Shown here: piece by piece, positions 13,201 to 25,560 of the stretch | Layout of the letters: the number at the start of each line of letters is the position of its first letter | How positions within the stretch are numbered: position 1 is the first letter of the stretch | Source of the DNA: Himantopus leucocephalus | Lineage: Eukaryota; Chordata; Aves; Charadriiformes; Recurvirostridae | DNA length: 64,000 nt | Assembly (NCBI GenBank): GCA_003993805.1 | Contig: RSEF01000001.1 | Span: forward strand, 68,881,175 to 68,945,174 | Reading direction: 5' to 3' | Notes under the pieces: model-generated | Seen by the model: only the letters and a program-made list of their open reading frames with translations | The model's database searches: none | Told to the model about the DNA's origin: nothing | Made by a program: the position numbers and the translations under genes

Positions 13201-16200
13201 TCAGGTGAAAGCCATAAATGGCAAAGGCCAGAGTTGCTCTAGACAGTTGGTACAGCCACGTGGACCACTCCTCTCAGCCCAATTCTGCAGTGTGGTCTTA
13301 CGTGGGATTTGAAGAGACTCATTTCCAGTTCAACATCTGTGGTTTTGAGCAACCCTGGAGCTCTAGCTCCTAGACACACTAACAGTTTTTACCTTAGCCT
13401 GGGGCTACAGGATCTGATTACTGGCCTCAAAATGGCATTTTAAGTCCCGTAAGAGTCCTATCTGCAGAATATAACTATAGCCCTTAGTTTTGTAAGGGGG
13501 ATGTGATGGCAGCCCAGTGACAGGGCAGAAAGAAGGGGATGCTGCTTGTTTTTCTGCCAAAAATGCCCCTGACTCTGTATTGCAGAAATTAAATTGAATG
13601 GCGAGTGAGGGCTGGAGGAGCAGGGATGGTTTCAAACTTTGACTTAAGTCATCAGAGCTCTTGTATGCTCAAGCAGCTTGCGAAATAGCCACTTCCATTA
13701 TATTTCCCCCCTGCTTTCGCCTCCTGAGAAAGATCCACATTGTTGCATGTTTCCCTTCCACTCCAGGAACCATGCATTTGCTTGATACTATGTTGCCTTG
13801 CTTTGATTTTAGGTTATGCTTGAAGCTGTGCCACACTATGGTATTTGCTGCCGTCACAGTTTTCATCAGTGGCGTGGTGGCGCACTGGGGTACCTTTTTT
13901 CACCATGCTTTGAAATTCCTGCCGTGCTTGCATTGCATCTGGTGAGCCAGGGTTTCTGCACGCTGGCCGGCATGGTGGCAGGAGGGCTGGCAGCTATCTG
14001 GCCTTGGTGGCAGACCCTGCGGCAGCCCGAGGGGAGAGAGGACCGAGGTGCCACAGGAACTGTAGCGTGGTAGAAAGGGCAGGAGGTTGCTGTGGCTACA
14101 GTCTGAGGTTGCTTTCCTTGAAGCTGGCACATGATTTTCCAACGGGGCCTTGACTGACCAGGAGCTTAAAGGCTTTCTTATCTGCAGAGTGAGGCACAGG
14201 CTGGTGGCAGCCCGTAATTAATAATGATACTAACCCTCCTTATGCAACCAGGGGATGTCTGACTGTGTTAGTAGGTAGTTGCTCAACAACAAGGCATGTT
14301 ACAACTAACCAGCTGGGACCAATTATGAAAGCCTCACTAATGCTAGCAAGCACTTGCCTGTTCACATCGTTGGACTGAAGTTGAAGAGATGAGTGACGGC
14401 TCTGCAACGCACGGGCAGGCTCATGGTCGGGTGGTACATGGTGTTGAGCTGAAGCACCGCCACCACGTTGACCATGAGGTGTCTGTGCTCTGGGATATGT
14501 TTGCTGGGCACCGATGAGCTATGGTGCCCTACGTCAGCACCGTCTGTAGCTCGTGCTCCCAGATGTGGGATGAGGAAGCACTCCCAGGGCTGCAGCACCA
14601 TGTCCCTCCCCAGCCCGCAGCTTTTCCCACCCCCTTGCTGCAGCGGCAGCACCGATATATGCCCAGTGCCTACTTAGCTGCTCGCTATGGTTAGAAAAGG
14701 GGGGGTGGAGTGGGGGCTCCTACTTATGGCTTCCTCATGAATTTTTAGTCACTACATGAAGATTTCAAGAGTGTGCGAATAAAACATAAAATGAAGCGAA
14801 AGACTGAGTGGCACTGCACAAAAGGAGGAAAAAAACCCACTGAATCATTGTCCAAAAAGGTGCAGCCATTAGAGAATAATAATAGTTTTTGTGTGCAGTG
14901 CAGCTGGGGCCACAGTTGCAGAAGGAAGGTCCTCGGTGACCTGTGCGATGGCTCTGTTTGTTTAATGTGCTAAAACAAAGAACTGAAAAGCAGACAGGGC
15001 CCTCGCGGATACTCGCAGGGCTTCTCTCTCAGTTCCTGTGTCTGTGCCCTCTCTCACTGCGTGCATGTCTTCATGCTCCAAATGCAACTAATCACAGCTA
15101 CACGCTCTTGGATGCCTTCCGTTGTGCATCCCTTGTCTCTGCGCCCAGGCACTCCCTTGTTGTTGAATTGTTATTTTTGTAATTTAGAAACTATGACAAA
15201 TAATGTAAAGTCGAACGGTTACTACTTTATTGTCTGGTTTTGTAATTCTCCGTCCTTCAGACCGAGCTCGGCGTAATGACATTATTCCCACCCCTCCACC
15301 CTGACCTCAGTCTTTTTCTATCCATTTAGCAAATACTGCAGCTTCCTCTGTTTTTAATGGGTGGGAATCAATGTGGCTTTTTAAAATTGGATTCTCTCTG
15401 CCTGCACAAACAAAATCAATGGTGTTATTGAGCATGTGCAGGGCTGTGTGAACGGGAGCGAGCCAGCAGGGTTTGCCGCCTCAGCGAGGCAGGGGCAAAG
15501 CCTGTAACTCACACAGGGAGGATCGCTCTTTATTTCTCTGTCATTTTGGTAAGGGCTGATGAGCAGCTTGGTACTGTTTAGAAAGTAAGGCCTAGGGAGC
15601 ACTTTTCATCAGGTTAATAAGATTTTTAAGGTGGTCAGCGTGAGGCTGTAAAAACGGGCTAAAACCAGACTGGTTTGAGTGCCAGTAGGAGGTTTGAAGA
15701 TCCCAGTAAAATGAGGTTTAAACTGAACTGTGCTTTAGTTCGATACGACTTTACAATTGGGTTTGCCCTATCTTGCGGGGCAGTCCCACTGTGGCCTGGT
15801 CAGAGACCTTTGCTCTCAGAAGTGGGTTTCACAGGGAGCTATGGCAGCAGGGATGCGGTTTTGCTTTGTTCAAGCTAAGCGTTTGTATGCAAACAAATGG
15901 GATGGGGAATTTATGTATCCGTGTTTATCTTTCGTGGGGGAATGAGTTTACTAAGGTTGAGCTGTCGTGGGAAACTTGACTGGCAGAATTGGTCGTGGCC
16001 TTGGGAGATGAAGGGAAGGGCAGATTACAGATGGGGGGGTGTTGGGGTTTTGGTTTGTTGTTTTGGGGTTTTTTTATTACATCTTCAGGGATGATCTTCA
16101 ATTTTAACACTAGCAGGATTTTATTGCGTGGTGTGGGAGGAATGGACTCTTCCAGCAGTGTTCTTGTGGAGACATCAGTGTTTTTTGTAAGCCTCGGTTC

Positions 16201-18896
16201 ACAAGGCTGTGGTAGGTAGTTTGCAGGACTGTACGAAATGGTAACATGGAGGATATTTTCAATTAAAACTTAGCTGTGGAGGGTGTATCACAATCCACCA
16301 AAAGCCTTGTATCTGCTTGAAGAACCAACTGGATACCACCGCAGGCTGCATTGGTGGGACAAACAGCATACGCAAAAAAGACGTTCAAAATTCATTCCTT
16401 TCCAAGTCTCATCCTCTCTGTGCAAAGTACCCCAAACAGCTTGTATATTTGTCTTCCAGGAGTTAGAGCGGTACTACCAACTTGGTTAGATAGGTCTCCA
16501 GCAGTCTTCCAGCTGCAGCCAGTTTCAGACACCACTGATACGAGTCGGGTTCAAACCGATGACTTTAGTAGTACGTGAAAGACTCCAGAACGTTTTATCA
16601 ACCTGCAGGGCCATTCAGTCATTTCATATAAGTGCACATGCCAACGCTTGTTTTGAACACCGCTTTGTTAGGAGCACAGCAAGCCTGGTGTTTTGAGTGA
16701 GGGCAGAAATTTCTGGCTGTGTGACAGAAGGGTTTTTTCTAGTGCTCCTGTTGGCTGAGGAGCTATAGGTCCTGAGACAGACAGGGTGGCAAGAAGGGAC
16801 CTTTCCTCCAATGAATGCACCACCAGAAGATGTGCTTGTTTGGTGCCCTATGTTTTTGTGGCTAAAGGAAGTTCATTTTGAAATGCTGTCAGCTCTGAGG
16901 ATGGAGTGCTGATGTGTGGAAAGGAAGAGTTGTGTTTACTATGGTTTCATATCTCTATAGCCAAGAGGAAAACATGAGCTGGCATTTGCTTCCTGACAGT
17001 GACTTCTGCTGGGGTGCCAACCCTGGGTTTTGGTGCATGACTTTCCAGTGAAATCCTCCGAGTTTGCTTCCCTGACCCACTTCAGATTTCTTGATTTCTC
17101 AATGCTGAAAATCCCCATTGCCCCTGGGTTTCACTTGTAAACGGGGTGGGCACGTTTCTAACAAATAAGAAAATTAACCTTCTCCTGCTGTCCCTGGTTT
17201 GAGTAAAGATTTCTTTAGGGCGTCATTTAATTACGTGATTGTGACCAGCCTGGACAAATGAGGCAGTTTCAGTATTCTGCATTCGGTATAGCTTATCCAT
17301 GCATACATTACGAAGTACGTAGAGTAGCTATGAATGATGCAGGAATCGTTTCTCAGCACAGGGCTTGATATATGTAGGTATGTACTGGTGGACACCCTTT
17401 GTCATTGTGCAGACACAGTCTTATCCATGCAAGAAGCTTGTGATCATCAAATATCCTTTAAAAGAAGCTAAAAATGTGTCTTTATTGGCTTCTTTTCTTC
17501 CCACAGACAACAAAGGTCCGACTTAATTATTTTCAAATGTTGGCAGCAGTCGGGTTTTCTGCAACTTGCAAATCAGTGCAAGAAGCTTCCCTTGGTTGAA
17601 ATGTGTTCAGCAAAGCGTCCAGTCAAACACCAGTTCTTTAACCACCTAATTTCCACATGTAATATAATTTTTAATCAATACAATGGTTTTTTTTATATGT
17701 TCTGGTGTGCTGATTAGAGCTCTGCAAAAAAAATCGGTGTACAGTAGCATGTGCTAGGACAGGCTTTTTCTTCTTGCTTTATGAATTCCCCAGGACAGGT
17801 AGGTCATTTTTTGTGGAGAGGCCTCTGTTAACTGTGAAGGCAAGAAACATCTCATGCCGCTTTGATCCAGCCCTTCTTTCCGCTCCAGTGTCAGCAGTGT
17901 GCTCTGCCGGGAGGGCTGGATATTCAGGGTGTTTGGTGGGACCTGGGCAGAGACTTCCAAATGTCCAAGCAGGAGTTCTGCTCCCTCCCAGGGCTCCTGC
18001 TGTCCCTGCTTCCCCTGCATACTGCCACGGGAACGGGTAAAAAACGTTGTTCAGACTGCAGGGAAAAAAATAACAATAGATTCTTTTTTATTTTTGGTTG
18101 GGATTTTTTTAGATTTTAGGGTTGATACTGTAAAGTTTTGGGTTGGAGCCTTGATGATTAGAAACTTAATTAAAATGGAAAGCTAATGCTCATAGATGAA
18201 TCCACAGCTGAGAATTTAAAAAAAAAAAATAGTATTGACTGAAAGAGACATCAAATAATAATGGTATTTGGACTTCCCTGACTTGTTTTGATGTGGATAA
18301 GTGATCTCATTTAGGGCTAATCAGAACATGATTTCCCTTCACAATTCCACTTCTCCAAATTTTTTAGCCAGAAAAACCCCCAACCTTTTTTCCGTTCTAA
18401 TTGAAAGCCTGCCACTATGAAATTTTGCTGTTGAGCTTTATTGTAACATTTTTGGTGGTTGAAAAATCGATCTAATTTTAGTTTATGTAGAGGACAATTT
18501 TTCCTTCCATTTTTTTCTTCTTTTTAAACAAAGCAAACCAAAACCGTGTTCCCTTATTGCCCTCCAGACTGTATGATTAAACATTCCTCAACATTCTTCC
18601 TTTTTTTTTATTTTCAATTTTATTTTTTTACAGTGGAGTAAAAATAATAAGCTGCAGTCTGAAATAGAATTGTTGCTCTTCAACTTTCCAAAGCAGTAAG
18701 GGAAAATAGATCACACAGCGAGTTTTAAAAATCAGACAGTGTGTGGGATATGCTACACTGAACCTCTTTTCAGAAAAGAACTGGATTGCAGCCTTTAGGA
18801 ACTGTGTTTACTGTAAGAGAAACTGAATTTATACCAAGTAAAGGATGTGGGAAGCACCAGCTCAGTACTGCTGTGATGACTGCAAAGCAAAAATAT

Positions 18897-18909
18897 AAAA
18901 AAAAAAAAA
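18897..18909 (+). repeat. Poly-A run (13 A)
   Basis: A pure A run inside an A-rich stretch of the intron. I see no retroposed body upstream, so it is treated as simple low-complexity sequence. Confidence 0.7.
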
Positions 18910-19282
18910 GAGCCTAGCCAAAACAGGGATTTTCCACCATGTGGAAAAATTACTGAAAATGTCTGAAATCTATTTGTTGTGGGAAGGTGAACCACACAGT
19001 CATTTCTCCTCACCGGCAATCTAGCGAAGGGTTAAAAGTTTGAGCGAGAATTGATTCGGGGAGAAGACTGCTGCCACAATGCTAAAGACTCATTTATTGG
19101 GAGAGCGCTACACTGCTTACTGTAATTGCAAGAAAATTAAAAGAAAGCAAATTAGCTGGGAGCTTTTCAGAACTCTTCCTCCTTTTGCTGACGTTAATGA
19201 GATTTTCCCCATACCAAAGCGGCGTTAATAACTTCCGCCGAGTGGCTTCTGTAAGCCATTGCTTACAAAATGAAACAAACCT

Positions 19283-19545
19283 GGGGTGACAGTGAGGGAG
19301 GGAGCGTGGAGGGGGAAGGGTACCGAGCCCAGGGGGTGACAGGGAAGGGGATAAATCCTTAGGATAGGTTATGTTACGGTCTCGCACATCCCCACGTGAG
19401 GTAGCTCCGTGCCGAGGCGTGTGCCGATGGGCTGCCTGCGGATCGCCTGCTGCCACCCGTGACGCTTCTCCGGCAAAGTGCGGCTTTCCCCGGTTTATAT
19501 TCTGCGGTGCCTTTCGTTGGGATGATTTCGGCAAGCGGAAAGTTT
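19283..19545. promoter_or_regulatory. G-run plus CpG-rich block (candidate intronic CpG island or enhancer)
   Basis: From 19283 to 19350 the plus strand has eight runs of three or more G (for example 19296-19298, 19300-19302, 19311-19315, 19318-19320), a weaker quadruplex-type pattern. It is followed at 19382-19545 by 17 CpGs in about 165 bases, roughly what base composition alone would give, whereas most of the intron is CpG-poor. A perfect E-box CACGTG sits at 19393-19398. CpG retention suggests germline hypomethylation and so regulatory use. No transcript evidence can be seen in the sequence. Confidence 0.4.
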
Positions 19546-21308
19546 CTGTAGTAAAGGGAAAAAATGTCACAAGCTGTTCTTAAGGCTGTATTTATAGCCA
19601 AGGCATTTCCAGGAAGGTGAATTTCCTAAACTGGGGTGGAAGGTCAGGGCAGAAGGGAAGGGCTTGATCTGGATCAGCTTCCTTAACAGGAATTCCTATC
19701 TTAAACAAGAACTGCTGCTTTCCAAGAAACTGGGCTTTTCCACAGCTAGCCGAAGGGATGCTTCAGAGGCAGGGAAGAAGAGTGAAATTATCCGTGCATT
19801 TGGAGGCCCCTCTGTGGGGAAATGCTGAGTTGCAAGTGAGTTGCATTGCAAGGCAAAGCTTTCAGCGGTGCAGAGTGCCCTTTTGCTTCTCCATCTGCCC
19901 CAGGAGAGAGGTGGCCGACAGAGCTGTGCTGAGCATGGTCCCTTCGGAAGTGAGGCACAGGGGAGATGGGATCCCAGAGTGCTGCTGGGATGAAGGGGAT
20001 GGATGAAAGCGGTGAGGCTGGAGTTCTCCCTTGCTTCGGGTGCGGTACTTTCCTGTGATGGGAAAATACCTTTGTTTTTCTGAAAGCTCATGGATGCAAA
20101 TGTTTGTTTATGGTGGGCATCTCTATAGCTATGTACACACAAACCCAATGTATACATACACAAGTGCATGTTGAGTGGGAGTAATATTTTGTAATTTCTA
20201 AGGCACTCCTACATGAAGAGACGTGGGTGCCTAAGAAAACATAGCTGAAAGCAAAATCAACATGACCTAGTAAACAACAGCTATCTAGCACATGTGTGCC
20301 TACTGTAAAGCAGATCCTGCCTGTGCGGGCTGTGTGTGCTTCTCTGGACGGGGAGAAGTTAATGTCGCTTGAACTGAGAGCTCTCTGTAAGATTTTTTGC
20401 TGAATTCAGATAATTATTCCGCAAATTTTCTTTTGCATTTAATACTCCGCTGTGCGGGTATAACTAAATGACACCCAACAGCTGCAACGCCTGCTCTGTG
20501 GGAAATGGTACCTGCTCAGTGCAGCAGAAGTGGAGCTGGTTTTCGGGTGTTGCTGCTTGGCACAGACACCTTCCCGGTGCCGGCCTGTGGGAGACAGCGC
20601 GATTTGCAAGTTATTAAAAGTTTAGAAGGATTCAGAACATCCTATTCCAACGGCTTCTAAATATTTCATGCCTGTCATCTGAAGCAGTTTCAGTGCTTCA
20701 AAACAGCAGGAGAAAAAAATTATGCATTGTATATTTATAATACATGATTGTTGATCTCTGCTGACATTTATCTTTAGAGAAGAGACTGGATAACTCGCTT
20801 GTGGCGGGGAAGGTAAATGTCATAACCAGGATAGCCTGTTAGAGATGTGTATTAACCCTTTCAGTTAATTTTCTTACCATTTTAATGGGCTTAACGAAGG
20901 GTCACGTGTTAAATCAGGCCCCTTCTTTTGTCCTCCCATGTGAAGGGATGCACGATGAAACTTGGGCTGTTCCAGGCATGTGCACAGAGATGCAAACCAT
21001 AAAATGACTCTCGACGGGTGACAGCAGAGAACAAGCTACCCATGCCAGGAGCCTGGGAGATGGTGGCCTGGTGGGAACCGGTCTGTAGAGTAAATTAGTT
21101 GGTGCCAAGGACTTGACAACCATGTTTGGGGCATTTTTTGGGGTGGCTGGTTTGGACTTGGTCTGTTCTTGCACTCTGAGACTACTCTGAGACTGAGAGA
21201 ACAAGTGGGAGTGACTAGGAGGTTTGCCTCAAAAGGGTCCGACTGAAACACTGGTGTCAATGCACCCAGTACTGTTAGTTCCTTATGTTTTCATCAAGTC
21301 TTATAATG

Positions 21309-21328
21309 NCTTTTTTTTTTTTTTTTTT
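21309..21328 (+). repeat. Ambiguous base followed by poly-T run (18 T)
   Basis: Base 21309 is n, followed by c and then 18 T. The ambiguity almost certainly reflects sequencing slippage at the homopolymer. It is the only undetermined base I noticed. Confidence 0.9.
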
Positions 21329-23017
21329 GACATCCTACCTACCTGGGAGAAACTGTTTTTTAACTTAAAAAAGGGGAGAGGCATTTCTAGACCTCAGTGT
21401 TATTGCAAGAAAGAGTTTCAAAATAAGCTAAATTTAACAGAGGCTGAATACATTCTTTAACAAAAGAAACAAAATCTCATGTGATTTTGGAGGTTGGCAG
21501 GTGACTTTTTAGGTTATCCTTTCCCAGGAGAAAACCTGCAGGAACAGCCTGAGTGGGAGAAGAATACCTCTGTGACTTTCCATGATAGTGAAGTCAGAGG
21601 AACTGCTTCTGTCTTGATTTAAATCCTTGCATCTCCAGTGCAACAGCTGCGGAGTTATTTGTGGTTCAGGTTCACTGCAGTGACAGCTCTTGGAAAATCT
21701 GCTTCCAAAATTTCCCTGAATTCTGACAAGGAGCTGCCGAGGAAGTCTAGGCTACGTTATTTATTTTTTTTTCTACACTTTTCTAATGTTTACAGGCCCA
21801 GCCTGCACTTTCCTCTCTGGGGCCAGCGCTCTTTCTACACCTCTTGCTTTGAGCAGGCCCTGGGGCATCCCCCACGCCGAGGGGTATGGGGTGGTTGGTG
21901 TTAGGTGCGAGCCCGGGCCCTGGGAAGCAGAGAGCTGCCCAGATGGACATCCTCTCTTCATGCACAGCTGCCCAGAGCCCTTCGGCCCCTTGAAATCCTC
22001 AGCACCCATGGGGAAGAAATTGTGAAGGACCGGGGGAAGAAGGTGATGGCCCCTGTGCCAGGAACCACTCACGATGGGCAGCTGGGTGCAAGACGAAACA
22101 CTGGAGCAGGAGGGAAGTGTGGGGTCATTCCCATTCTGATCTTTCCCTCAAACCTCCGTGTTTTCAAACGCCGAGTACCAAACCCTCCACTGTCTCCCCT
22201 CATGCTCGCCCCCATGCTTGCTGCTTCTCTCGGAAATGTGTTTCTAGTGAGAGGGTGTTGAAGAGATCAGAGCAATAAAACGCAGAACGCATCAGTACCT
22301 GGGAGGGACGGCAAGTGCAAAACCACCCCACGGTCGGCAAACCGGTTGGGAAGGAGGGATTTGGATGCATGCAGTGTTACTTCATCTGCAGGTTGGCCAT
22401 GCCAAGCAGCACATGGCTTAAAAATGAGAAGACAAAAACATAACAGGGTGTAGTGGCTTTGCTGTGCGGAGAGCTGCAGCTAGCCACTGGAAATCGTGGA
22501 GAGGGAGAGGCTGGATTACCGTCACCTGGATGATGAAGAGATTAACAGTGAGTTAATAAACACATAAAAATCCCACTAGTCCCTGAAGTATGACAGGTTA
22601 CTAGAATCGTCAGTGCTCTGCTGGAGATGAGTTTGCCCCAAATAAGATGAATCTGTATGTAAAGAAAATGTTAGGTTTGACACTTGAAGAAAATTTCCTC
22701 CAGTTGGATGCTCGTCTTTTATTTTTTCCCTCCTTCTTCTTTTCAGTACTTTGAAAATGGGGATTTCCACATCTAAGATTTGGGTCTGTTTTGTACCTTC
22801 CTTAAACAAAAAAATAAAATAGAAGTCTGAAAAGCTTTCTATAGGAATAAAAGATGAACACCCACCTGCTGAGATGATTTCTAGAAAACTGTCTATTATG
22901 GACAGGTCTTTTTAAGTATCTCCACATAGGGTTTTTAAAGGGTGCTGGTAGTTCAGACTCAAAAGGCATTCCACTTTCTAAGTGCCTGGCTAGTTCTCTG
23001 TCTTAAGAATCTACACG

Positions 23018-23090
23018 CATAATATATAATTTAAATATTTTATTTTCTCTATATATTAAATACTTTAAATATGTAGATAATTTTGATTTT
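23018..23090 (+). repeat. AT-rich low-complexity segment
   Basis: About 70 bases are almost entirely A and T, with ATATAT, TTTAAATATTT and similar words. Nothing specific is encoded; it may act as an easily melted region. Confidence 0.7.
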
Positions 23091-23910
23091 TTCCTCAGAT
23101 GAATCTCTTTGAGGACTAACCTGAAGAAAATAATCATATGCCATTGATTTTTTTTGTCTCTGTATGAGGGCAATTAATTAATAATTTGTATTCTCCAAAT
23201 GGTTTCTAGTATGTTGCAGTGATGTAAACTTCAAAGCAATCCAAACATTAACATCAAACTGTAGGGAAAGCACAGGTGGAGGGTGAATGTTTCCCGACTG
23301 AAGTGGAGCTGAATTTTGAAAACTCCTGGAGCATCTTAGAAGTAACGCTGAAAAGTTAAACAGAAAAGAGCATATTTGCACCACAGAGGAGGGTAGTTCC
23401 CTTTGATTTACATCTCCATTAGCCCTGTTGAAGGCAGTGTGACTGTGGGAAATATAAATCCACAATGATTTTGGATTAGGCGCCTTCTGGTTTCGGGGCA
23501 AGCCTTTCCACATCTGCAGTCTCCATTAATTTGTTCCATTAACAGTGGAATACAGGTGAGCCTTCATGCTGCTGTTGTCAGTGCAGTTACCGTCTGCCAG
23601 GCTGAACATCTCCCACTCTTTATTCCTGTGTCTTTTTTTCTTTTTTCCCTTTAATTCACGTTTTTACTCAAGAAGGGGAAAACTTAAGAGTACAGCCCAT
23701 CGTGGCTGGAGCAGCCACCCACACCGATGATTTCACTGGTCTTCACTTGCTTTTCCTGTGGGCAGTGGGAGCTGCCTCTTGTATTTGGAATGAGCACCCA
23801 CCCTGCATGGCATCTTGGCTTGCTCAGCTCCGTCCATCGCGTTATGATCAGCGGGGGTCAGGAATGAAGGCTGGGGCTAGCGCAGACCTGGACTGTGGGG
23901 TCAACAGGGA

Positions 23911-23963
23911 GTCACCAGCTATTTTATCTGCTCCCAGCCTGTGCAGATAAAATAGCAGATGAC
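23911..23963. other. Perfect 14-bp inverted repeat able to form a hairpin
   Basis: GCTATTTTATCTGC at 23918-23931 is exactly reverse-complementary to GCAGATAAAATAGC at 23943-23956, with an 11-base loop between. After a 3-by-3 internal region in which one C-G pair can form, GTCA (23911-23914) pairs with TGAC (23960-23963). A 14-bp perfect stem is not expected by chance in a window this size. Each arm carries one GATA core (plus strand AGATAA at 23945-23950, opposite strand in the left arm), so it is also a palindromic GATA-factor pair. The stem is shorter than a typical microRNA precursor. Confidence 0.8.
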
Positions 23964-24784
23964 AATGAATGCCTCGTGCTCCTCTGCCAGTGTTACAGGG
24001 AGGTGGGCACGCTGTGATCGACTGCTTCCTAGGCAGTACTGTGTAGGGGTCTGGTAGCCCAGCTCCTGTGGAGGTCACTGGTGGCCCTGGAGGAGAGGGG
24101 GGGTGCCCATCCTGGTGCAGGAGGGGCTTGCAAGTGACTGCTGGGCTCAAAATTAATACCAATACTTGCAAGAAACTCAGGGGAAAAGGAGGCAAGCATA
24201 GGATGCGTGAGAAACTAACCCTGCAGAATGCCTCTGCCCTTGAGTTTTGTCAATCAGATAGAAACGGGAAGTAATATAGACGTTGCAAGTTTATTCAGAA
24301 GTTGTCAGTCTGGAAAGGGCCCTGCCTACATCGAAAATAGCTTCCCTTTGCGGAAGAGGCTTCCTTGCTTGTTCTTTATGTATTTATATCTGACCTGGGC
24401 TGGCTCGATGGACAAAATGTTCTGTGCTTATTTCCTCTACTTTTTTTCGGAAGAAGGCAGCCGTCGAATGCAGGAGAACTACACCAGGCCTGGCTGGTCC
24501 ACACCGACCAGGGACAAACACCCTGTTTCTAGGGCAAGAGCTGGCACCTGACCGGCATCTTTTGTCCATACCTTTGCGCTGCTGCAACAGGAAGGCTTTG
24601 CTGTCATACGAACAGAAAAGAGGTGTTCCTCTGCCTCCTTCTCTAAGCTTTTTGCTTTCATTAAGCAGAGAGCATCGGCCTCCGCCGTGGTGGAAACAAG
24701 GGTGGAGGTGAAGGATGGTGATACCGGCAAGGCTGGCATGAAATAACCCTACAGGACTGGAGGAGACCATATGGAAATCTCCCC

Positions 24785-24945
24785 CTGATTTTTATCAATT
24801 AAAGGGAAAAGGGGAATAGTGTAGCCATTGCAATTAAAAAAGGTAATAGAGTCTGATTTACATTTCAGAATGTATTAGCTTGGTTTTAATTGGAAAATAA
24901 TTTGAATTGCAAGTGAAATAATTAGATTAGAAAGCCACTCAGCAA
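24785..24945. promoter_or_regulatory. TAAT/ATTA-rich segment, possible conserved non-coding element
   Basis: Repeated homeodomain-type cores (CAATTAAAG, CAATTAAAA, TTTAATTGG, AAATAATTTGAATTG, AATAATTAG) occur within 160 bases. Such density resembles developmental enhancers, but AT-rich intron sequence gives the same words by chance. A cross-species alignment would be needed to upgrade this. Confidence 0.22.
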
Positions 24946-25418
24946 TTTACTGCTCATATTCCCCAGAACCGGACTCCTGGTTCATAGAGTAATTGTGAAC
25001 ATTATGGGAGCTGCGTTTGATTTCCCCCTTTTTGCCCTCCCCTTCACTCCTCTCCTAACGAATTGCGTTCTGGAAGTAGAGGCACATCTTCATTAACGGC
25101 CACATTTTATGTCTGAGCTCTCAGCTGGTCGCAGGGCTTTTATCAGGTATGAAATTTGTGAGGAGTTGTGAGGAAAGGGCTAAGGGAGTTATTCTGGATT
25201 CCTCCAAGCCATTTATTCCAAATCTAGGCTGTAAAAGAAAAATAATTGTCAGGTCTGCCTCGGTATCCCTTCTTGAAATGGTCTGGGGCATTCTGGAGTT
25301 GTTAAATGCAGGAAAACTGGCGCCAGAGATATGCAGTGCTTGCAATGAATACATTATTTATCCAGGGACATAGATGTATAGCTGGTGCTTTATTTACAGA
25401 AGGCATAGCACATCCCCA

Positions 25419-25560
25419 AGCACGTCGCAATCCAGGAGCCCTAGTTCTACAGACTTGTACGCGTGAGCGAGCCCAGCTATCATTTCCCTCCTCCTCGCTC
25501 CGGGGCGAGCGCTCAGAGACGGGGACAAAGGCAGGCTGCAACCGGGACTCGTGTCCCTGA
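25419..25560. promoter_or_regulatory. Short CpG-rich patch
   Basis: About twelve CpGs lie in 140 bases, including ACGCGTGAGCGAG and CGGGGCGAGCGC, against a CpG-poor background. It may be a small hypomethylated element; no promoter signals are evident. Confidence 0.33.

Noticed and set aside
19094..19570. 158-codon minus-strand open frame over the CpG-rich block
   Set aside because: No similarity recognised; the low stop density is explained by G+C content.
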